Assembly (NCBI RefSeq): GCF_000017505.1
Contig: NC_009675.1
Location: 3,171,001 to 3,235,000, forward strand
Reading direction: 5' to 3'
From: Anaeromyxobacter sp. Fw109-5
GTDB taxonomy: Bacteria; Myxococcota; Myxococcia; Myxococcales; Anaeromyxobacteraceae
Length of the DNA: 64,000 nt
Shown here: positions 59,943 to 64,000 of the stretch, one piece after another
Position numbering within the stretch: position 1 is the stretch's first letter
Layout of the letters: each line of letters begins with the position of its first letter
Notes under the pieces: generated by a model
Databases searched by the model: none
What the model was told of the DNA's origin: nothing
What the model saw: the letters and a program-made list of their open reading frames with translations, nothing else
Translations under genes and position numbers: made by a program

Positions 59943-61220
59943 GTGCCCTCCCACCGCAAGATGCTCGTGGCCGTGCTCGCCGGCGCCAGTCTCGGGATCG
60001 CCGCGAACGCGCTCGGCACCGGGAGCCCCTGGCTCGACGTCGCGGTGAAGGACGTCGCGCAGCCGCTCGGCCAGCTCTTCATCCGGCTCCTCTTCATGCT
60101 GGTCGTGCCCCTCCTCTTCTCGGCGCTGGTGCTCGGCGTGTCCGATCTCGACCTGCGTCAGCTCGGGCGGCTCGGGGCGCGGATGTTCGGGTACACGGCC
60201 GCGGTCTCGGCCATCGCCGTGCTGATCGGCGTGACGCTCGTGAACGTGCTCGGGCCGGGGCGAGGGATGCCCGACGCTGTCCGGGAGATCGCCCGCGTCG
60301 CCGCGCCGGTGAAGCCCGCGTCGACCCCCGGCGGAGACACCGTCGCGACGTTCGTCGTGGGGCTCGTGCCCGACAACCCGGTGAAGGCTGCGGCCACGGG
60401 CGACCTCATCGGCCTCATCGTCTTCTCGCTCCTGTTCGGGATCGCGCTCGCGCTCACCGACACCGCGCCCGCGCGCCGGCTGCGCGAGACGATCCAGGGG
60501 CTGTACGACGTCACCATGAAGCTCATCGAGGGCGTGCTCAAGCTCGCGCCCCTCGGGGTCGGCGCCCTGCTCTTCGTCATGACGGCTCGGCTCGGGGTGG
60601 CGGTGATCCGGCCCGTCGCCGCGTACGTCGGCGTCGTCGTCCTCGGCCTCGCGCTCCACACGCTCGTGGTGTACTCGCTCTCGGTCCGCTTCCTCGGGGG
60701 GATGAGCCCCCGCGCGTTCTTCGCGGGCTCGCGGCTCGCGATGGTGACCGCGTTCTCGACGGCCTCGTCCTCGGCCACGCTGCCGACCGCGCTGCGCGTC
60801 GCGGAGGAGAGCCTGCGCCTGCCCCGCCACGTCGCGCGCTTCGTCCTCACCGCGGGCTCCGCGATGAACCAGAACGGCAGCGCGCTCTTCGAGGGCGTCA
60901 CCGTGCTGTTCCTCGCGCAGGTCTACGGCGTGGAGCTCTCGCTCGGGCAGCAGGCCATCGCGGTGGGGATCGCCGTGCTCGCCGGGATCGGCACCGCCGG
61001 GATCCCGGCCGCGTCGCTGCCCTTCATCGCGATGATCCTGGGGATCGTCGGCGTTCCGGTCGAGGGGATCGGCCTCATCCTCGGCGTGGACCGCTTCCTC
61101 GACATGTGCCGGACCACCGTCAACGTCACGGGGGATCTGGCCGCCGCGGTGTTCGTCGCCCGCGGCGAGGACGCCCTGGCCACGGCGGAGGCCGGGCCCC
61201 CGCCGGATCAGGCCGCGTAG
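59943..61220 (+). CDS. dicarboxylate/amino acid:cation symporter (DAACS)
   Basis: 425 residues from GTG 59943. Family motifs: the hairpin serines TASSSATLPTAL near 275-286, and MNQNGSALFEGVTVLFLAQ near 306-324 for cation binding. GIPAASLPFIAMILG and VDRFLDMCRTTVNVTGD follow. Imports glutamate, aspartate or C4-dicarboxylates with Na+ or H+. Its end overlaps the usp gene on the other strand by 13 bases. Confidence 0.93.
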   Translation: MPSHRKMLVAVLAGASLGIAANALGTGSPWLDVAVKDVAQPLGQLFIRLLFMLVVPLLFSALVLGVSDLDLRQLGRLGARMFGYTAAVSAIAVLIGVTLVNVLGPGRGMPDAVREIARVAAPVKPASTPGGDTVATFVVGLVPDNPVKAAATGDLIGLIVFSLLFGIALALTDTAPARRLRETIQGLYDVTMKLIEGVLKLAPLGVGALLFVMTARLGVAVIRPVAAYVGVVVLGLALHTLVVYSLSVRFLGGMSPRAFFAGSRLAMVTAFSTASSSATLPTALRVAEESLRLPRHVARFVLTAGSAMNQNGSALFEGVTVLFLAQVYGVELSLGQQAIAVGIAVLAGIGTAGIPAASLPFIAMILGIVGVPVEGIGLILGVDRFLDMCRTTVNVTGDLAAAVFVARGEDALATAEAGPPPDQAA

Positions 61221-61675
61221 AGCGCGCCGTCCGGCTCGGGCGCGGGCACCCGCGGACGGACCACGAGCACGGGGCACCTCGCCTCGCGCGCGACGCGCGC
61301 CGCCACCGAGCCGAGGCGGCGATGTCCCATCGCGCTGCGGCCGCGCGCCCCCAGGACGAGGAGCTCCGCCCCGCCCTGGCCCGCGCGCCTCAGGATCTCC
61401 TCCGCCGGGTCGCCCAGGAGGAGCTCCGCGCGCGCCGGCGCGCCTGCCCGCAGCTCCGCCTCCGCTCGCCACACCGCGAGGTCGCGCTGCAGGTCCACCG
61501 CCGCGACGGCGAACGCCGCCGGCGAAGGCGGGACCTCCTCCGCCGCGATCGCGTGAACGTGCAGGATCGTGAGCTCGGCGCCCAGCCAGCGCGCGAGCTC
61601 CGCCGCCTCGACGAGCGCGAGCAGCGACTCCTCGGAGAAGTCGATGGCGCACCAGATTCGTTCGCATGCGACCAT
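61208..61675 (-). CDS. universal stress protein UspA family
   Basis: 155 residues, GGGAGGTGA before the ATG at 61675. UspA fold: CAIDFSEESLLAL near 9-21 and LVLGARGRSAMGHRRLGSVA near 105-124, matching the ATP-binding G-x2-G-x9-G-S/T motif. Cytoplasmic. It lies 44 bp after a second usp gene, and the two are about equally distant in sequence, so a duplication. Confidence 0.92.
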   Translation of the reverse strand: MVACERIWCAIDFSEESLLALVEAAELARWLGAELTILHVHAIAAEEVPPSPAAFAVAAVDLQRDLAVWRAEAELRAGAPARAELLLGDPAEEILRRAGQGGAELLVLGARGRSAMGHRRLGSVAARVAREARCPVLVVRPRVPAPEPDGALYAA

Positions 61676-61719
61676 CGCCGTCACCTCCCGCCGGGCCGCC
61701 GCGCGCCTGCGCCCGGGCG

Positions 61720-62208
61720 CTACGTGTGCTGCGCCGCCTCCGCGGCGACCTCCCGCGCGTCGTCGCGCCTGCGCGCCCGCGCGACGAGTACGGGACAGGG
61801 GGCCTCGCGGAGCACGCGCTCCGCGACCGAGCCCAGGACGAACCGCCGGAGGCCCCGGCGCCCGTGAGTGCCGAGCACGAGGAGATCCGGCCCGTGGCCT
61901 TCCGCCCAGCGGACGATCTCGGAGGCCGGATCCCCGACCACCGCCGTCGCGCTCACGGAGCGTCCGAGCCGCTGCTCCGCGTCCTCGCGCCAGCCGGCGA
62001 GGCTGCGCTCCATCTCGTCGGCCGCCATCAGCGCGATCTCGGCGGGCGAGGCGATCACGTCGGACGGCTGGGGGGGCGGCGGGACGTGCACGTGCAGCAG
62101 GGTCACCTCGGCGCCGGTGCGCCGCGCCTGCTCCACCGCCTCCTCCAGCGCGAGCCTCGACGGATCCGAGAAGTCCACCGCGCAGCAGATCTTCTTCCAC
62201 TCGCTCAT
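61720..62208 (-). CDS. universal stress protein UspA family
   Basis: 162 residues, AGGAGG upstream of the ATG at 62208. CAVDFSDPSRLALEEA near 9-24 and LVLGTHGRRGLRRFVLGSVA near 112-131 give the ATP-binding motif. The C-terminal 20 residues are Arg/Ala-rich. Probably transcribed with the following usp gene. Divergent from the Lon-like gene. Confidence 0.93.
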   Translation of the reverse strand: MSEWKKICCAVDFSDPSRLALEEAVEQARRTGAEVTLLHVHVPPPPQPSDVIASPAEIALMAADEMERSLAGWREDAEQRLGRSVSATAVVGDPASEIVRWAEGHGPDLLVLGTHGRRGLRRFVLGSVAERVLREAPCPVLVARARRRDDAREVAAEAAQHT

Positions 62209-62553
62209 GGTCCGCCTCCTCCTCGCCTGCGGCGGGGTCGGCCCGACGTCCCCACGCGATGCTACGCCTCCGGCACGGCGCCACGGCCGACGAGACGGGT
62301 CGCCCCGCCGGTACGATCGACCCGCCCGCTGCGCGCCGGCCCGCTCGTTCGCTCGTGCGCGAGACGCCGCCCGCGGCAGCGGACCGCGCCCTCGCGAGCG
62401 GCCCCCTGCGGGCGAACACCCAACGTCCGGCGTTGCGTGCCCGCGCCACGGCGGGACGATCGTCGTCGTCGACCGCCGTGGCGCTCTCGTGGTCGGCGGC
62501 GCCGCGTCGCTGGGCGAGCTGGAGCGCCGGTCACGAACGCGCCGAGGGAAGCC
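62209..62553. other. 345-bp divergent intergenic region with 11-bp hairpin
   Basis: Separates the usp pair from the LonB-like gene. CGCCACGGCGG (62444-62454) and CCGCCGTGGCG (62473-62483) form a perfect 11-bp stem with an 18-base loop, about 70 bp before the LonB-like ATG. No clear promoter hexamers or heat-shock element seen. Confidence 0.45.
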
Positions 62554-64000
62554 ATGCCGATCGCCCCGCTGTCCGCGACGTCGCTCCGTCCTGCCGGGCT
62601 CGCCCCCGGGATGTCGTTCGAGACCACCGCCGAGCTCGAGGACCTCGAGGGTCCCCTCGGGCAGGCCCGCGCGACCGAGGCGCTCCGGCTCGCGGTGTCG
62701 CTGGGCGGCGAGGGCTACAACGCCTACGTGATGGGGCCGCCCGGCGCGGGCAAGCGCACGTTCGTGATGCGCATGCTCGGCCGCACCGCGCTCGAGGCGC
62801 CGACGCCGTCCGACTGGTGCTACGTGAACGACTTCGCCGATCCTCGCCGGCCGGGACGGATCGAGCTGGCGCCCGGGCGCGGGCGCCAGCTGCGCGCGGA
62901 CCTGGACCGGTTCGGCGCCGGGCTCCGCGACGTCCTGCCGGCGGCGTTCGAGAGCCGCGACCACCGCGCCCGGGTGCACGTGCTCGAGCAGGAGCTGGAG
63001 GAGGCCCGCGAGGCCCCGGTGAACGAGGTGCGGCGGCGCGCCGAGGCGCGCGGGGTCGCGCTCCTGCACGGGCCCATCGGGTTCGCGTTCGCTCCGGTGA
63101 AGGACGGCGAGATCGTCGGGCCGGACGCGTTCCACACGCTGCCCCTGGAGGTGCAGGAACGGTTGAAGCGGGACATCGGCGAGCTGCAGAACCAGCTCGC
63201 CGACGTGCTGCGGGCCATGCCGGACCTCGAGCGGCGCCACCGGGAACGCCTGAAGGAGGTGAACGGCACGTTGACCGCCCGCGTCGCCGACGAGCTGCTC
63301 CACGAGCTGCGGCGGCGCTACGCGGACGCCTCCGCCGTCCTCGCGCACCTCGACGCGATCCGGGCGGACCTGGTCGAGCGGGTCCACGAGCTGCTCGCCG
63401 CCATCGAGGGCACCAACGAGATCCCGTCCGCGCTGCGCAAGCTCCTCGCCGACACCCCGTTCCTGCGCCGCTACGGGGCGAACGTGATGGCCGATCACGC
63501 CGAGCGCGCCGGCGCACCCGTCGTCCACGAGGACCTGCCGTCGCTCTCGAACCTCGCGGGACACGTGGAGCACCACGCGCACCTCGGCACGCTCGTGACC
63601 GACTTCAGCCTGGTCCGCCCGGGCGCCCTCCACCGCGCCAACGGCGGCTACCTCGTGCTCGACGCGCGCAAGGTCCTCGTCCAGCCCTTCGCGTGGGACG
63701 CGCTCAAGCGGGCCCTGCGCGCGCGGGAGATCCGGATCGACCCTCCGGAGCGGCTGCTCGGGCTGATGGGCACCTCGACGCTCGAGCCCCAGCCGATCCC
63801 CCTGCAGACGAAGGTCGTGCTCCTCGGTGACCGCGCGCTGTACCAGCTCCTGTCGATCCTCGATCCCGAGTTTCCGCAGCTCTTCAAGGTCGAGGTGGAC
63901 TTCGACGACGAGCTCCCCCGCTCCCCGGAGCGCGACCGCGAGTTCGCGCGATTCGTCGCCACCGTCGCCCGCCGCGAGGGGCTGCCTCCCTTCGAGCGCG
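62554..64000 (+). CDS. LonB-like AAA+ protease, N-terminal part, cut by window end
   Basis: 482 residues visible from ATG 62554 (GAGGGA upstream). Matches the AAA_32 group of ATP-dependent Lon-type proteases: LGQARATEALRLAVSL near 35-50, a P-loop GPPGAGKRTF near 60-69, ADPRRPGRIELAPGRGR near 91-107, and the long helical insertion (110-260). The Walker B-like GGYLVLDARKVL lies near 365. The protease Ser/Lys dyad would lie beyond the right edge. No TM helix seen. Likely protein quality control, next to stress genes. Confidence 0.88.
   Translation, partial: MPIAPLSATSLRPAGLAPGMSFETTAELEDLEGPLGQARATEALRLAVSLGGEGYNAYVMGPPGAGKRTFVMRMLGRTALEAPTPSDWCYVNDFADPRRPGRIELAPGRGRQLRADLDRFGAGLRDVLPAAFESRDHRARVHVLEQELEEAREAPVNEVRRRAEARGVALLHGPIGFAFAPVKDGEIVGPDAFHTLPLEVQERLKRDIGELQNQLADVLRAMPDLERRHRERLKEVNGTLTARVADELLHELRRRYADASAVLAHLDAIRADLVERVHELLAAIEGTNEIPSALRKLLADTPFLRRYGANVMADHAERAGAPVVHEDLPSLSNLAGHVEHHAHLGTLVTDFSLVRPGALHRANGGYLVLDARKVLVQPFAWDALKRALRAREIRIDPPERLLGLMGTSTLEPQPIPLQTKVVLLGDRALYQLLSILDPEFPQLFKVEVDFDDELPRSPERDREFARFVATVARREGLPPFER

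Overview
The window is GC-rich, gene-dense DNA with mostly G/C-ending codons. It most resembles a chromosome segment of Anaeromyxobacter or a close relative (Myxococcota). Supporting signs are a CarD-type regulator followed by a CarG-like archaemetzincin homologue, many c-type cytochromes (NapC/NirT type, NorC, two MauG/CcpA-type haem proteins, two multihaem lipoproteins), a system II cytochrome c maturation fusion and bacterial DNA topoisomerase VI. The taxonomic call is inference from gene content; no marker gene was compared.

Layout. 1-5.7 kb (minus): a fatty-acid and phospholipid operon, DUF177-rpmF-plsX-fabH-fabD-fabG-acpP-fabF, behind a near-consensus sigma-70 promoter; fabF runs off the left edge. 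5.8-9.3 kb: a NarL-type response regulator, a 751-residue lipoprotein made of about 19 cysteine-knot-like modules, and a small membrane protein. 9.3-12.8 kb: a tetrahaem NapC/NirT cytochrome, tRNA-Arg(CCG) with promoter and terminator, and a ResB-CcsA fusion. 13.6-16.6 kb: one 1005-residue protein joining both NfnAB subunits to a rubrerythrin-like domain. 16.8-25.5 kb: a frameshifted gene, rhomboid protease, YjbQ, hemerythrin, aromatic amino acid hydroxylase, ferredoxin-like protein, ABC-F ATPase, receiver protein and a cysteine-rich lipoprotein.

26.4-34.7 kb is respiratory: norCB with a dihaem NorC, a MauG-like dihaem protein with a Gly/Met repeat, DUF1015, a zinc-ribbon protein and two tandem multihaem lipoproteins. 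34.8-38.4 kb: an SDR, an acyltransferase-3, a DUF6132-like protein and a second dihaem peroxidase-like lipoprotein. 38.6-40.0 kb: an ISAs1-family insertion sequence with 16-bp perfect terminal inverted repeats. 40.1-44.5 kb: a PolB-like exonuclease, a short repeat cluster, a 43-residue very basic protein, and topoisomerase VI A and B. 44.6-53.4 kb: HtpX, a quinone-reductase-like dehydrogenase, lipoproteins, a degenerate Nudix protein, FmdB, MsrB, peroxiredoxin, YgfZ, an EamA transporter and QueG. 53.5-64 kb: an orphan methyltransferase, CDP-alcohol phosphatidyltransferase, CarD and CarG, two membrane or envelope proteins, a dicarboxylate symporter, two UspA proteins and a LonB-like AAA protein cut by the right edge.

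The genes suggest an organism with long electron-transfer chains, nitric oxide and peroxide defence (norCB, rubrerythrin domain, MsrB, peroxiredoxin, hemerythrin), and myxobacterial-style regulation of envelope and stress functions.
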